64,000 nt of DNA, from positions 62,001-126,000 of the forward strand of contig JACBXO010000003.1 in the NCBI GenBank assembly GCA_015863195.1, read 5' to 3'. Shown here piece after piece: positions 52,315 through 62,022 of the stretch. The stretch's first letter is position 1. Each line of letters begins with the position of its first letter. The position numbers and the translations under genes were made by a program. The notes under the pieces were generated by a model that was not told where the DNA came from, ran no database searches, and worked only from the letters and a program-made list of their open reading frames with translations. This stretch comes from Aerococcaceae bacterium DSM 111022 (GTDB lineage Bacteria; Bacillota; Bacilli; Lactobacillales; Aerococcaceae).

Positions 52315-53880
52315 TTGAAATTTAACGAATTAAAATTAGATAGTCGTACTTTAGAAACATTACACGAATTAGGATTTGAGGAACCAACTCCAATTCAACA
52401 ACAATCAATCCCAGTTGCATTAGAAGGCCGTGACATGATTGGTCAAGCTCAAACAGGTACTGGTAAGACAGCAGCATTTGGTTTACCAATGTTAGAATTA
52501 ATTAATCCTGAAGAGAAAACAATCCAAGGACTTGTAGTCGCTCCTACACGTGAGTTAGCAATTCAAGTTCAAGAGGAATTATTCCGTTTAGGAAAAGGCG
52601 TACGCGCTCGTGTATTCCCAGTTTACGGTGGAGCACCAATTGGTAAACAAATCGAACGTATTAAACGTAATAACCCACAAGTTATTGTAGGAACACCTGG
52701 TCGTATTATCGACTTAATCAAACGCCGTGTCTTAAAATTAGACGCATTAAAAATGCTAGTATTAGACGAAGCGGATGAGATGTTAAATATGGGATTCATC
52801 GATGATATTCGTGAAATCTTCAACAGTACTCCTGCTTCACGTCAAACAATGTTATTTAGTGCAACAATGCCTCCAGCGGTTAAGAAATTAGGCCAACAAT
52901 TCTTAACAAATCCAGAGCATGTGAAAATTGAAGCTAAAGAAATGACAGCTGATTTAATTGATCAATACTTTATCAAATCGCAAGATAATGAAAAATTCGA
53001 TATATTAACGCGTTTAATCGATACACAATCACCAACTCAATCAATTATTTTCTGTCGTACGAAAAAACGTGTTGACGAAGTTGGTCGTGGATTAAGCCTA
53101 CGTGGATATAATTCAGAGTTAATCCATGGTGATGTGACTCAACAAAAACGTACGAGTGTGATTAAAGAATTCCGTCAAGGAAATGTTGAAATTTTAGTAG
53201 CGACAGACGTTGCTGCACGTGGATTAGATATTTCTGGTGTAACACATGTTTACAACTATGATATCCCACAAGACCCTGAGTCTTACGTTCACCGTATTGG
53301 TCGTACAGGTCGTGCAGGTGCTGATGGTATGTCAATTACATTTGTTATTCCGAACGAAATGGCTTACTTAAAAACAATTGAAGACTTAACACGTAAGCAA
53401 ATGACACCAATGCGTCCACCAACTGACGAAGAAGCACAACAAGGTCAAATCCAAGCGATTGTAGATCAAGTAAATGGTATTTTAGAAGAAGGAAATGTGG
53501 ATCATTTAAGAAACTCTGCTAAAGTTTTATTAAACCACTATGAAGTAAATGATTTAGTAGCAGCATTATTAAGCCAATTAATTAATGATACTAATAATGT
53601 TGATGTATTCATCTCACCTCAAAAACCATTACCAAATCCAAACAAAAAATCTCGTGGTGGTAATAAAGGTGGCGGAAATTACCGTGGTAAACGTCGTCGT
53701 AATGACCGTGGCCGTGGTGGACAACGCCGTGATGATCGCCGTGGTGGTGGTGACCGTAACCGTGATGACCGTAATAGAGACAATCGTTCAAAAGATGGAC
53801 AACAAGGTCGTAAAGAGCGTTCATACAACAAGAATAATAAAAATTCAAAAAACTTTAAAATCAAGCAAAAAAATGATTAA
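52315..53880 (+). CDS. cshA: DEAD-box ATP-dependent RNA helicase CshA
   Basis: 521 residues. Q motif FEEPTPIQQQ near 21-30, Walker A AQTGTGKT (45-52), DEAD box near 150, SAT, and the C-terminal helicase motifs VATDVAARGLDI and HRIGRTGRAG. The tail (about 445-521) is basic and rich in Arg, Gly, Asp and Asn, as expected for an RNA-binding extension. CshA acts in mRNA decay and ribosome assembly. It uses a TTG start with AAGGA 9 bases upstream. The leader is unusually long. Confidence 0.95.
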   Translation: MKFNELKLDSRTLETLHELGFEEPTPIQQQSIPVALEGRDMIGQAQTGTGKTAAFGLPMLELINPEEKTIQGLVVAPTRELAIQVQEELFRLGKGVRARVFPVYGGAPIGKQIERIKRNNPQVIVGTPGRIIDLIKRRVLKLDALKMLVLDEADEMLNMGFIDDIREIFNSTPASRQTMLFSATMPPAVKKLGQQFLTNPEHVKIEAKEMTADLIDQYFIKSQDNEKFDILTRLIDTQSPTQSIIFCRTKKRVDEVGRGLSLRGYNSELIHGDVTQQKRTSVIKEFRQGNVEILVATDVAARGLDISGVTHVYNYDIPQDPESYVHRIGRTGRAGADGMSITFVIPNEMAYLKTIEDLTRKQMTPMRPPTDEEAQQGQIQAIVDQVNGILEEGNVDHLRNSAKVLLNHYEVNDLVAALLSQLINDTNNVDVFISPQKPLPNPNKKSRGGNKGGGNYRGKRRRNDRGRGGQRRDDRRGGGDRNRDDRNRDNRSKDGQQGRKERSYNKNNKNSKNFKIKQKND

Positions 53881-53891
53881 GGAAAGATAAT

Positions 53892-54302
53892 ATGCGAATA
53901 GGAACAGATATCGTCGAAATTTACCGGATTAAAGGTGCGGTTGACCGAAGCGTGAAATTCGCTGAGCGTATTTTGACAGCAAACGAATTAGCTATTTATG
54001 AAAGTTATCCCGAATTGCGCCGCTATGAATTTTTGGCGGGCCGTTTTTCAGCCAAGGAAGCATATGGTAAAGCATTGCGGACTGGCGTGGGGACACAAGT
54101 TAAATTTGTTGATATTGAAATCCTACCAGATAATTTTGGTGTACCGCATATTACGCAGGGACCAATTGTAGAAGGTGCGCATATTAGTATTAGCCACGCT
54201 AAAGAATATGCCACCGCAGTTGCCCTGATTGAATTAAATGAAGATGATATTGAAAAACAATTGAGTGCATTCCATCAACATAAGGAGGAGCAAAATGGTT
54301 AA
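53892..54302 (+). CDS. acpS: Holo-[acyl-carrier-protein] synthase
   Basis: 136 residues; moves phosphopantetheine from CoA to acyl carrier protein. GTDIVEIYRI (4-13) and RFSAKEAYGKAL (about 51-62) hold the Mg and CoA ligands. It follows cshA by 11 bases, and its stop overlaps the alr start by 8 bases, the common acpS-alr coupling of Firmicutes. The C-terminal tail is slightly longer than usual. Confidence 0.95.
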   Translation: MRIGTDIVEIYRIKGAVDRSVKFAERILTANELAIYESYPELRRYEFLAGRFSAKEAYGKALRTGVGTQVKFVDIEILPDNFGVPHITQGPIVEGAHISISHAKEYATAVALIELNEDDIEKQLSAFHQHKEEQNG

Positions 54303-55473
54303 ACCAAGTATACATCGTCCAACTAAAGCAACTGTTAATCTAAAAGCAATTGAACATAATATCAATTGGCTTAAATCTCAAATTGATGATAAGCAAAAGA
54401 TATATGCCACAGTAAAAGCGGATGGTTATGGTCATGGTGCTGTTGAAGTTTCGAGGGCTGCGATTAGAGCAGGTGCCAAAGGTTTAGCAGTGGCGACGGT
54501 GGATGAGGCGATTGAAATTAGACAGGCTGGTTTAGTCCAGGTGCCTATTTTAGTGCTTGGTTTAACTAATCCTCGTGGCATCGTAGATATCCTACAGTAT
54601 AATTTAACGATTACAGTGGGGGATGCAGAGTTTTTTAGACTTGCTTATGAAGAGTTGAAAGCAACAAATCAATTAGAATTACTTTCACTATATAATCTGG
54701 ATGTTCATTTAGCAGTAGATACTGGTATGTCTAGAATCGGAGTTACTACTAAAGAAGCAATCAATTCATTTACTAAAGAAATTAGAGATTTTCCTTGGGT
54801 TAATTGGATTGGGGCCTTTACGCATTTTTCAACTGCTGGAGGCGGGCCGGAAGAGTATGTAGAGTTTCAATGGCAAGCTTGGCTGGAGTTGAATGAATTT
54901 TTGCCTGTGGGCGTGACTGAGCGTCATTTTGCGAATTCGGCGATGGGTATGTGGCATAATGAGAGAGCCCCTAAATCAACGATTATTCGTTTTGGGATTG
55001 CTATGTATGGGATTGATCCAAAAGATGCGTTGTCAACGGATTCTGATTTGAAGCTTGTTGAAGAGACGAGTATTGCTGCTTTACAGCCGGCTTTAGAGTT
55101 AACAACAGAAATTATTCATGTTAAGCAAGTACCTGCGGGGACTTCAATTAGTTATGGTGCGACTTATCAGAGTGCTCAGGAAGAGTGGATTGCTACTTTA
55201 CCGATTGGTTACGCTGATGGTTGGCATCGTCATTATAGTGTAGTACCTGTTTTAATTGACGGGGAGTATGCTGAGGTGGCGGGGACAATTAATATGGACC
55301 AAATGATGGTTCGTTTGCCTAAAGCTTATCCTGTTGGAACTGAAGTGACATTAATTGGTAAAAATAGTGGTTTGGAAAATCATCCGAGCATGATTGCTAA
55401 AAAAGTGGGAACGATTGGTTATGAAATTTTAACATCAATTGGGCCACGCGTTCCTAGAGTTTATTGGTCATAA
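54295..55473 (+). CDS. alr: Alanine racemase
   Basis: A 392-residue PLP enzyme making D-alanine for ddl. Lys41 (ATVKADGYGHG) binds PLP. HLAVDTGMSRIGV and the second-domain region SISYGATYQSAQEEWIATLPIGYADGW hold the catalytic Tyr. The start at 54295 (MVKPSIHRPT) follows AAGGAGGAG; upstream codons belong to the overlapping acpS frame. Confidence 0.96.
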   Translation: MVKPSIHRPTKATVNLKAIEHNINWLKSQIDDKQKIYATVKADGYGHGAVEVSRAAIRAGAKGLAVATVDEAIEIRQAGLVQVPILVLGLTNPRGIVDILQYNLTITVGDAEFFRLAYEELKATNQLELLSLYNLDVHLAVDTGMSRIGVTTKEAINSFTKEIRDFPWVNWIGAFTHFSTAGGGPEEYVEFQWQAWLELNEFLPVGVTERHFANSAMGMWHNERAPKSTIIRFGIAMYGIDPKDALSTDSDLKLVEETSIAALQPALELTTEIIHVKQVPAGTSISYGATYQSAQEEWIATLPIGYADGWHRHYSVVPVLIDGEYAEVAGTINMDQMMVRLPKAYPVGTEVTLIGKNSGLENHPSMIAKKVGTIGYEILTSIGPRVPRVYWS

Positions 55474-55488
55474 TTAGGGGGAATCGTT

Positions 55489-56142
55489 ATGTATGAGGTT
55501 AAACAAATTACGGTAGCAAATGAATTTATGGAAAATTGTTATGCGGTAATTCATACGGAGTCGAAAAAAGCATTAATTATTGACCCAGGTGGCAATAGCG
55601 ACCGTATTATTAATTGGATTGATGAGTTAGAAATTGAACCGATTGCTATTTTATTAACGCATGCGCACTGTGATCATATTGGGGCAGTTGATGATTTACG
55701 TGATAAATACGGCATCTTGCTTTATAACTATTATATTGAGCGTGATTATTTAACTCATCCGGAGTTAAATTTATCGGCACAATTCCCTGGTGAAAGTATT
55801 TCATTGAAACCAGCTGATATTTCTTGGACAGAAGCAGATTTAACCATGCAACAAATCGGGAATTTCTTATTTGAAATGCGATTTACACCAGGACACAGCC
55901 CGGGGCATGTTATCTTTAAATTTATGGACACTGGTTTTGTTATTTCTGGCGACGTCCTATTCCAAGGTAGCATTGGTCGAACTGATCTGCCTGGCGGTGA
56001 CGCTCCGCGTTTGATGCAAAGTATTCGTGAAGAGATTTATACATTGCCTGAAGAAACCATTTTATATCCAGGGCATGGCGGTGAAACAACGGTCGGCCAA
56101 GAATTAAAGTCAAATCCTTTCAATCATTATATAAAAGCTTAA
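55489..56142 (+). CDS. Metallo-beta-lactamase fold hydrolase (glyoxalase II-like)
   Basis: 217 residues. Metal ligands HAHCDH (His58, His60, Asp62, His63), TPGHSPGHV near 130, SGDVLF, and YPGHGGETTVGQE near 189 match the YcbL/hydroxyacylglutathione hydrolase-like group. The substrate, probably a thioester, is unknown. It follows alr by 15 bases and is likely in the same operon. Confidence 0.9.
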   Translation: MYEVKQITVANEFMENCYAVIHTESKKALIIDPGGNSDRIINWIDELEIEPIAILLTHAHCDHIGAVDDLRDKYGILLYNYYIERDYLTHPELNLSAQFPGESISLKPADISWTEADLTMQQIGNFLFEMRFTPGHSPGHVIFKFMDTGFVISGDVLFQGSIGRTDLPGGDAPRLMQSIREEIYTLPEETILYPGHGGETTVGQELKSNPFNHYIKA

Positions 56143-56148
56143 TTATTT

Positions 56149-56178
56149 AAGAGAAGCATTCGTGCTTCTTTTTTTTAC
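56149..56178 (+). terminator. Terminator of the acpS-alr-MBL cluster
   Basis: AGAAGCA (56152-56158) / TGCTTCT (56163-56169), then T8. Confidence 0.9.
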
Positions 56179-56252
56179 ACAATTTTATTAAAAGTATCTC
56201 ATTATTTTAATTTATATATGATATACTTTTGTAGTTAAGAAAGGGTGGGGAA

Positions 56253-57164
56253 ATGATCGATATATTATTTAAAACACTGACATTGATTTTAATTATTGTA
56301 TTAGGATATGTATTGAAAGAATTTGGGGTATTCAACAAAGACCGAGACTTCAAAACTTTCTCTAATTTAATTTTCTATGTAACATTGCCTGCAGCAATTA
56401 TTACTAAATTTGATGGGATTGAATTTCCAATCACATTTTTATTTATTGCCTTATTTGGCTTTGTATGTAACTGGATGTATCTATTTGTAGCGAAAACAAT
56501 TGGTAAAACAACCGATGAACAACAATTTAGCATGATTAATATTAATGGATATAATATTGGTAACTTTGCGCTACCTTTTATCTCATATTTTTTAGAGGGT
56601 CTACCGATTATTGCGATTAGTATGTTCGACGCAGGAAGTTCAGCAATGACGGGTGGTGGTAACTATGCGGTTGCTAAGACCTTATCAAATCCTAACGATA
56701 AACCAACAGTCAGGGACCTATTAAAACCTGTGTATTCATCCCCCATTGTCATGGTTTACTTTTTTATGTTGATCTTATCTTTATTAAAACTCCGTTTACC
56801 AAGCCTAATCATTGAAACTGCTGGAGTTGTTGGCAGTGCCAATACATTTTTATCACTCTTTATGATTGGTGTTATTTTAGAATTAGACTTTGATTTATCA
56901 ACAAGCAAGCGTTTAATGAAATATATATTTGCTAGATATATACCAGCAGCAATCGTAGCGGTTATTATCAATTTATTCGATTTCATCCCGCAAGAAATCG
57001 AATATACACTCACATTAATTTTATTTGCACCAATTTCTGGTAACGCACCAATTTTTACCGACATGTTGGATAGCGACCTAAAATTAGCTGGTCAAATGAA
57101 TTCAATTTCAATCATTATCTCAACAATCATATTAACCATCTTACTTATTTTCATGCTAGGATAA
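56253..57164 (+). CDS. AEC family transporter (auxin efflux carrier-like)
   Basis: 303 residues with about ten membrane helices. GYVLKEFGVFNKDRDFKTFSNLIF near the start, GYNIGNFALPF (about 110-120) and the C-terminal APISGNAPIFTDML match AEC permeases such as malate or amino acid exporters. The substrate cannot be read. AAGGGTGGGG precedes the ATG. Confidence 0.85.
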   Translation: MIDILFKTLTLILIIVLGYVLKEFGVFNKDRDFKTFSNLIFYVTLPAAIITKFDGIEFPITFLFIALFGFVCNWMYLFVAKTIGKTTDEQQFSMININGYNIGNFALPFISYFLEGLPIIAISMFDAGSSAMTGGGNYAVAKTLSNPNDKPTVRDLLKPVYSSPIVMVYFFMLILSLLKLRLPSLIIETAGVVGSANTFLSLFMIGVILELDFDLSTSKRLMKYIFARYIPAAIVAVIINLFDFIPQEIEYTLTLILFAPISGNAPIFTDMLDSDLKLAGQMNSISIIISTIILTILLIFMLG

Positions 57165-57275
57165 AGTATGGCATAAAATATCTAAGTGCGCGATTTATAG
57201 CATACTCATTTAAAAGGGGTAGTTTATTCATTGTTTTGGGACTAATGGCTATTTTTTTAATTTAAATTACAACTC

Positions 57276-57321
57276 AAAAAAACAGGCTAGCTGAATTATC
57301 TTTCAGTAGCCTGTTTTTTTA
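57276..57321. terminator. Bidirectional terminator between AEC and CBS genes
   Basis: AACAGGCTA-CTGA (57281-57294) / TCAG-TAGCCTGTT (57303-57315), A run left and T run right. Confidence 0.92.
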
Positions 57322-57954
57322 TTACCAATTATATTCACATACTTGATAGTTGCGTTGTCTTAATTTTAAGACAAGTCCATTGTATTCGACCGAATTCGTT
57401 TCTGGTCCAATCACTAAAAAGACATGAGAAGATGTCCCATAGTCCGTTTCTTGAAAAAGCTGATAAGTTTCTGGATCAACATAGCGTAGTAAAAGTACCG
57501 TTAATTTTTTAAGCGCATTACGGTCCTTCGGTAAGTTAATCTTTAACATACGCACATTTTTGCTTGCGCCCCAAGCTTGACTTAAATAATCAAGCAAATG
57601 ATCATGGTAGACAACCCCAACAAAAGTATTGTTTTCATTTAATACACTGAGATAAGGCAAGTCCCGCATGGCAAAGAGTAGTTGGTAAATAGAGTCATTT
57701 GTATGAATAATTCTTGTTGTATTCTTTAAAAAGCTAGTGACACTGCGGTTTTGTAAATCTTCTTTACCATAATGAAAAACATGTTTATATATGTGGTATT
57801 TATAAATACTTCCACGAAATAGTTGTTCTGTAGGATCAACTACAGGCGCATTTCTTAAGTTATTTTCTTCTAAAATTTCTAGCGCATCAAGACTGTTTAT
57901 CGTTTCAGGAATAAGTAACAGGTCTTCTTTAGGCACCATAATTTGTTCAATCAT
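57322..57954 (-). CDS. CBS-pair protein with C-terminal ACT-like domain
   Basis: 210 residues. Two CBS motifs (about 1-60 and 68-130; RNAPVVDP, LPYLSVLNENNTFVGVVYHDHLLDYL) are followed by an ACT-like regulatory domain (about 135-210). Proteins of this layout bind adenine nucleotides, and Listeria CbpA-like members bind cyclic di-AMP. Ligand binding here is inferred. The start at 57954 lies 7 bases after a GAGGAAG site. Confidence 0.75.
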   Translation of the reverse strand: MIEQIMVPKEDLLLIPETINSLDALEILEENNLRNAPVVDPTEQLFRGSIYKYHIYKHVFHYGKEDLQNRSVTSFLKNTTRIIHTNDSIYQLLFAMRDLPYLSVLNENNTFVGVVYHDHLLDYLSQAWGASKNVRMLKINLPKDRNALKKLTVLLLRYVDPETYQLFQETDYGTSSHVFLVIGPETNSVEYNGLVLKLRQRNYQVCEYNW

Positions 57955-58038
57955 GCATGACTTCCTCTCGTTTAATCAACTAATAGAATACCACTCACAG
58001 CAATAAATAGCAAGTTATTTCTAATCGCTCTCTAATAT

Positions 58039-58058
58039 AATTAGTTTGTAAACTAATT
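58039..58058. repeat. Perfect AT-rich inverted repeat before the CNNM gene
   Basis: AATTAGTTT-GT-AAACTAATT, 9 bp per arm. It lies between the divergent CBS and CNNM genes and could be an operator. Confidence 0.6.
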
Positions 58059-58112
58059 AAAAATAGTTGAATAAAGCGAAAGAGAAAACGCATACAACTT
58101 TCTCTAAAAAAA

Positions 58113-58141
58113 TTGCTTTTTTATATTAAAAACATTATAGT
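58113..58141 (+). promoter_or_regulatory. Promoter of the CNNM/CorC gene
   Basis: TTGCTT (58113-58118), 17 bases, TATAGT (58136-58141). Confidence 0.55.
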
Positions 58142-58183
58142 ATAAGTTATAAGAAAATATTCAAAATAAAAGGAGAAATGTAA

Positions 58184-59599
58184 ATGGATTCCCCAGGTTC
58201 CTTGTGGACTCAAGTATTAATTATTATCGTCCTAACTTTCATCAATGCAATTTTTGCGGCGAGTGAAATGGCTTTTGTTTCGGTTAACCACACAAAATTA
58301 AAGAGGTTAGTTGAAGATGGAGACAAACGTGCTAAACGTGTGTTAATTTTGTTGGAAGACTCAGATGACTTTTTGGCAACGATTCAAGTTGCGATTACTT
58401 TAGCTGGATTCCTATCCAGTGCGTCGGCAGCGACAAGTTTCGCTGATGAAATGGTTAAGATTTTACCCAACTTTTCAGGTGCGTACACACTTTCTATTGT
58501 AGTTGTAACAATGGTCTTGTCTTATATCACTTTGGTTTTCGGTGAGTTATTCCCTAAACAAGTTGCACTTCAAATGCCAGAAAAATTTGCAGTGACAGTA
58601 AGTGGATTGATTATGGGAACACAGAAAGTATTTAAGCCATTCGTTTGGCTACTTTCTACATCAACAAACCTCTTGCAAAAAATTACACCGATCGAATTCT
58701 CAGCTCAAGAAGATCAGTTCACGCGTGAAGAGATGAAAGCAATCATCCATGAAAGTCGTGAAGAAGGGTCGATTGATTTGGCTGAATTGACAATGCTACA
58801 AGGTGTTTTGTCATTAGATACTAAGACAGCAGATGAAATTATGACACCTCGTACTGATACAGATATGGTGGATATTACGGATGACTATGATGAAATCCTC
58901 AAAAAATTATTAAGCACACCGTATTCACGTATTCCTCTTTATGACAATGATAAAGATAATGTAGTCGGTGTTCTTCATATGAAACACCTTTTGAAAGCTG
59001 CCAACGAGTATGGATTTGATAATCTGGATTTCTTAGCAATTTCAACGGAACCATTATTTATTCCTGCCACACTTTTTATTGACGATTTGTTAATTCAATT
59101 TAGAAAAGAACAAACTCATTTAGCTATCATCAAAGACGAATATGGTGGTATGGCGGGTATCGTTACAATGGAGGACGTTTTAGAGGAAATCGTTGGAGAA
59201 ATCGAGGATGAAACGGATATTCATACATCTGCAGATATCCGTAAAATCGATGATTATAATTTCTATTTAAATGGTATGTTATCCATCGAAAAATTCAATC
59301 ATTATTTTGACTTTAAAATGGAAGTGGACGATGTTGATACTATCGCTGGTTTAATGATTTATTATATGGGCTATGTACCAGATGATGATGAACAAGTGAC
59401 ATTGCGTATTAATGAATGTGTACTTAAAACGAGTTTAGTCGAAAATGGTCGTATTCGTGGTATTCATTTAATTAAAGACTATGATTGGGAAATTGAAGCA
59501 GATTATGATGCTTCAACAATCGATGAAGAAAATCTAGAGCGTGAAGAAACGATTGAAGAAATTCATGATTCTAATAATGACGATAATGAAGACGATTAA
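58184..59599 (+). CDS. CNNM/CorC (HlyC) family transporter or hemolysin-like protein
   Basis: 471 residues. An N-terminal DUF21 domain (about 1-190) with four hydrophobic segments and ASEMAFVSVNHTKLKRLVEDG is followed by two CBS motifs (about 215-335; MTPRTDTDMVDI, IKDEYGGMAGIVTMEDVLEEIVGEI) and a CorC/HlyC domain (about 350-430). The tail is acidic. Bacterial relatives export Mg2+ or Co2+; the name hemolysin is historical. AAAGGAG precedes the ATG. Confidence 0.93.
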   Translation: MDSPGSLWTQVLIIIVLTFINAIFAASEMAFVSVNHTKLKRLVEDGDKRAKRVLILLEDSDDFLATIQVAITLAGFLSSASAATSFADEMVKILPNFSGAYTLSIVVVTMVLSYITLVFGELFPKQVALQMPEKFAVTVSGLIMGTQKVFKPFVWLLSTSTNLLQKITPIEFSAQEDQFTREEMKAIIHESREEGSIDLAELTMLQGVLSLDTKTADEIMTPRTDTDMVDITDDYDEILKKLLSTPYSRIPLYDNDKDNVVGVLHMKHLLKAANEYGFDNLDFLAISTEPLFIPATLFIDDLLIQFRKEQTHLAIIKDEYGGMAGIVTMEDVLEEIVGEIEDETDIHTSADIRKIDDYNFYLNGMLSIEKFNHYFDFKMEVDDVDTIAGLMIYYMGYVPDDDEQVTLRINECVLKTSLVENGRIRGIHLIKDYDWEIEADYDASTIDEENLEREETIEEIHDSNNDDNEDD

Positions 59600-59602
59600 A
59601 AT

Positions 59603-59648
59603 AGAGCACACATCTTGCTATAACGGTAAGATGTGTGCTAGTTTTTAT
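59603..59648 (+). terminator. Terminator of the CNNM/CorC gene
   Basis: Perfect 12-bp stem AGCACACATCTT (59605-59616) / AAGATGTGTGCT (59628-59639), then T5. Confidence 0.95.
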
Positions 59649-59759
59649 TTATAGATAAAATGTAAGAAATATCTGGTATTTGATCACGATTAATGATAAG
59701 AATATAAAGGCAGTAATTTATAACTATGAGATACTCGTAATTTGATAAGGAGAATATAT

Positions 59760-60458
59760 TTGTTAAATGAAATGATGCACCGTCCGATTGTGATGGAAAA
59801 GATTGTTAATTATATGCGTACTGCTCAACTACCTTTTGATGGGGGAGTTGGCGAATTAGAAGCATACGCAAATGAGCGCGGCATTCCTGTGGTGCCACAT
59901 GAAACGGCAAAGTTTATTGATTTATTTACAGCGACGATCCAACCAAATCAGATTTTAGAAGTTGGAACGGCGATTGGGTTTTCAGCGAGTTTAATGGCAC
60001 AACATTTATCCAGCGAGGGTCATTTAACGACCATCGATCGTTATCCTGATATGTATGAGCGTGCTAAAGCTAACTTTGACCGTTTAGGTTTAAGTGATAG
60101 CATCACTATGATTGAGGGTGACGCAGCAGATGTTCTGCCAACTTTGGATGGTAGTTATGATTTGATTTTTATGGATAGTGCTAAAGCAAAATATATCGAA
60201 TTTTTACCTGAGTGTATGCGGTTATTAAAAATGGGCGGGGTACTAATTATCGATGACGTTTTCCAAGCAGGAACAGTTTTAGACGATGAATCTGAGATTC
60301 CAAAGCGTGTTCGTAAAATACACCGTAAATTAAATGAATTATTTGAAACTGTTTTGAACTCTAAAAGACATCGTAGTTGTCTAGTTCCTTTAGGTGACGG
60401 GCTATTAATGATTCGTAAAGAGTCAGAAGAGTATTTTGAAGCGATTGAAAAAGAGTAG
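59760..60458 (+). CDS. TrmR-like tRNA 5-hydroxyuridine methyltransferase (O-methyltransferase family 3)
   Basis: A 232-residue SAM-dependent methyltransferase of the YrrM/TrmR type, which methylates 5-hydroxyuridine in the tRNA wobble position. SAM motifs are ILEVGTAIGFSASLMA (about 65-80), TTIDRYP, MIEGDA and DLIFMDSAKAKYIEFLP (about 137-153), plus VLIIDDVFQAG. The start is TTG at 59760, 7 bases after AAGGAG. Catechol-type O-methyltransferase activity cannot be ruled out. Confidence 0.82.
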   Translation: MLNEMMHRPIVMEKIVNYMRTAQLPFDGGVGELEAYANERGIPVVPHETAKFIDLFTATIQPNQILEVGTAIGFSASLMAQHLSSEGHLTTIDRYPDMYERAKANFDRLGLSDSITMIEGDAADVLPTLDGSYDLIFMDSAKAKYIEFLPECMRLLKMGGVLIIDDVFQAGTVLDDESEIPKRVRKIHRKLNELFETVLNSKRHRSCLVPLGDGLLMIRKESEEYFEAIEKE

Positions 60459-60585
60459 TTTCAAGAAACTGTGGGAATAATTGACTCAAATTCGAAATTA
60501 ATTCGATTAAAATCGAAATAAATTTATAGAAAAGTCATAAAATGTCTGTATAATGAATGAGAATAAAAGATAGAGGTGGAATTTA

Positions 60586-61968
60586 ATGAAAAAAGGCATT
60601 ATAGCAGTTTTAGCTGTTGTATTAGTTTTAGTAGTAGGATATGGAGCAGGAATTGGTTATTTTGCAGAACGTTTCCAACCAAATACTACTTTCGCTGGGG
60701 TAGATATTAGTAATAAAAATTTAGAAGAAGCAACAACAGATATTAAGAGCACAATTGGTGAGAAGAGTATTACAATCACTGAAAATGGGAATGAAGTTGG
60801 AACAATCAACATTGCAGATTTAAATCCAGAAATTAATGTCGATGATATTTTAGCGAATGCATACAATTCGCAAAATCCAAATTTATGGGCGACGTCATTT
60901 TTTAACAGTGAAACATTTGATGTTAATTTAAATGATTATACTCAAATTCAAGTCACAGCGTTAAATGATGCTTTACAAGAAATTGGTTTAAGTAATGCTG
61001 ACCGAACACCATCAACTGATGCATCAATTGAGTATACTGAAGTAGATGGTTATTATATTGAAGAGTCTGTACAAGGTAATCAATTAGATAATGATAAAGT
61101 AAATGAAATTATTTTGAATAGTATTGCTAATGGTGAAGAGACTGCTGAAATAAATCAAGCATATATTGAACCGGCAGTGACAAGTGATAATGAAGAAATT
61201 CAAACAATCATGACTCAAATCGAAGATGCGACGAATATGACCTTAACTTTAACTATTAAAGGAAATCAAGAGGTTATTAACCAAGAACAAATCATGCAAT
61301 GGATGGGATTTGATGAGCAAAATCAAATGACATTCGACTATGATGCTATTTATGAATATTTAGGAACCCTGAATGATAAATATGCTACTTACAATAAGCC
61401 ACGTGAATTCCAAAGTACTATGCAAGGAACAGTGACTGTAGATGCAGGGACACTTGGCTGGTCAATTGACCGTGAAAGTGAAACAGAGCAAATTATTGCT
61501 GATTTACAAGCGGGAGTGGACGTTTCTCGTGAACCAGTCATTGTTGGGTCAGGTTATAATACTGAAGGAAACGATATCGGAGACACTTATGTGGAAATTG
61601 ATATTGATAACCAAGTAATGCTTTACTATCAAAATGGTGAGTTAGCATTTCAATCAGATATTGTAACGGGTCAAGTAGGAACGGATACAGTACCAGGTGC
61701 ATATTCAATTTGGGATAAACAAAGTCCATCTGAATTAACAGGATATAATCCACGTACTGAATCTGACTATGTGCAACCAGTTCAATATTGGTTACCATTT
61801 GATGATACAGGTCAAGGAATTCATGATGCCAACTGGCAATCTAACTTTGGTGGAGATACTTACCAAGTTTCAGGTTCACTTGGATGTATTAATACACCGC
61901 CTGAAAAAATGGCAGAATTATATAATATGATCGAAGTTGGAACTCCAGTTATTGTTTTCCAAGCATAA
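60586..61968 (+). CDS. L,D-transpeptidase with peptidoglycan-binding N-terminal domain
   Basis: 460 residues. A signal anchor (about 4-28) precedes a long extracellular region of PF12229-like repeats (about 35-330). The YkuD catalytic domain (about 335-460) has His413 (GIHDANW) and the nucleophile Cys434 (GSLGCINTP). Such enzymes cross-link peptidoglycan 3-3 or anchor proteins, independent of penicillin-binding proteins. A TAGAGGTGG site precedes the ATG. Confidence 0.93.
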   Translation: MKKGIIAVLAVVLVLVVGYGAGIGYFAERFQPNTTFAGVDISNKNLEEATTDIKSTIGEKSITITENGNEVGTINIADLNPEINVDDILANAYNSQNPNLWATSFFNSETFDVNLNDYTQIQVTALNDALQEIGLSNADRTPSTDASIEYTEVDGYYIEESVQGNQLDNDKVNEIILNSIANGEETAEINQAYIEPAVTSDNEEIQTIMTQIEDATNMTLTLTIKGNQEVINQEQIMQWMGFDEQNQMTFDYDAIYEYLGTLNDKYATYNKPREFQSTMQGTVTVDAGTLGWSIDRESETEQIIADLQAGVDVSREPVIVGSGYNTEGNDIGDTYVEIDIDNQVMLYYQNGELAFQSDIVTGQVGTDTVPGAYSIWDKQSPSELTGYNPRTESDYVQPVQYWLPFDDTGQGIHDANWQSNFGGDTYQVSGSLGCINTPPEKMAELYNMIEVGTPVIVFQA

Positions 61969-61972
61969 TTCA

Positions 61973-62022
61973 AAACCCTTCAATTTTGTCGATTACTTGA
62001 CGAAATTGAAGGGTATTATTAT
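61973..62022. terminator. Terminator between the L,D-transpeptidase and RDD genes
   Basis: ACCCTTCAATTT-GTC / GAC-AAATTGAAGGGT (61975-62014), a long nearly perfect stem followed by T-rich sequence. Confidence 0.8.

Noticed and set aside
53585-53890. Open frames overlapping the 3' part of cshA on both strands
   Set aside because: They are shadows of the repetitive Arg/Gly/Asp codons of the helicase tail, with no ribosome site and skewed composition.
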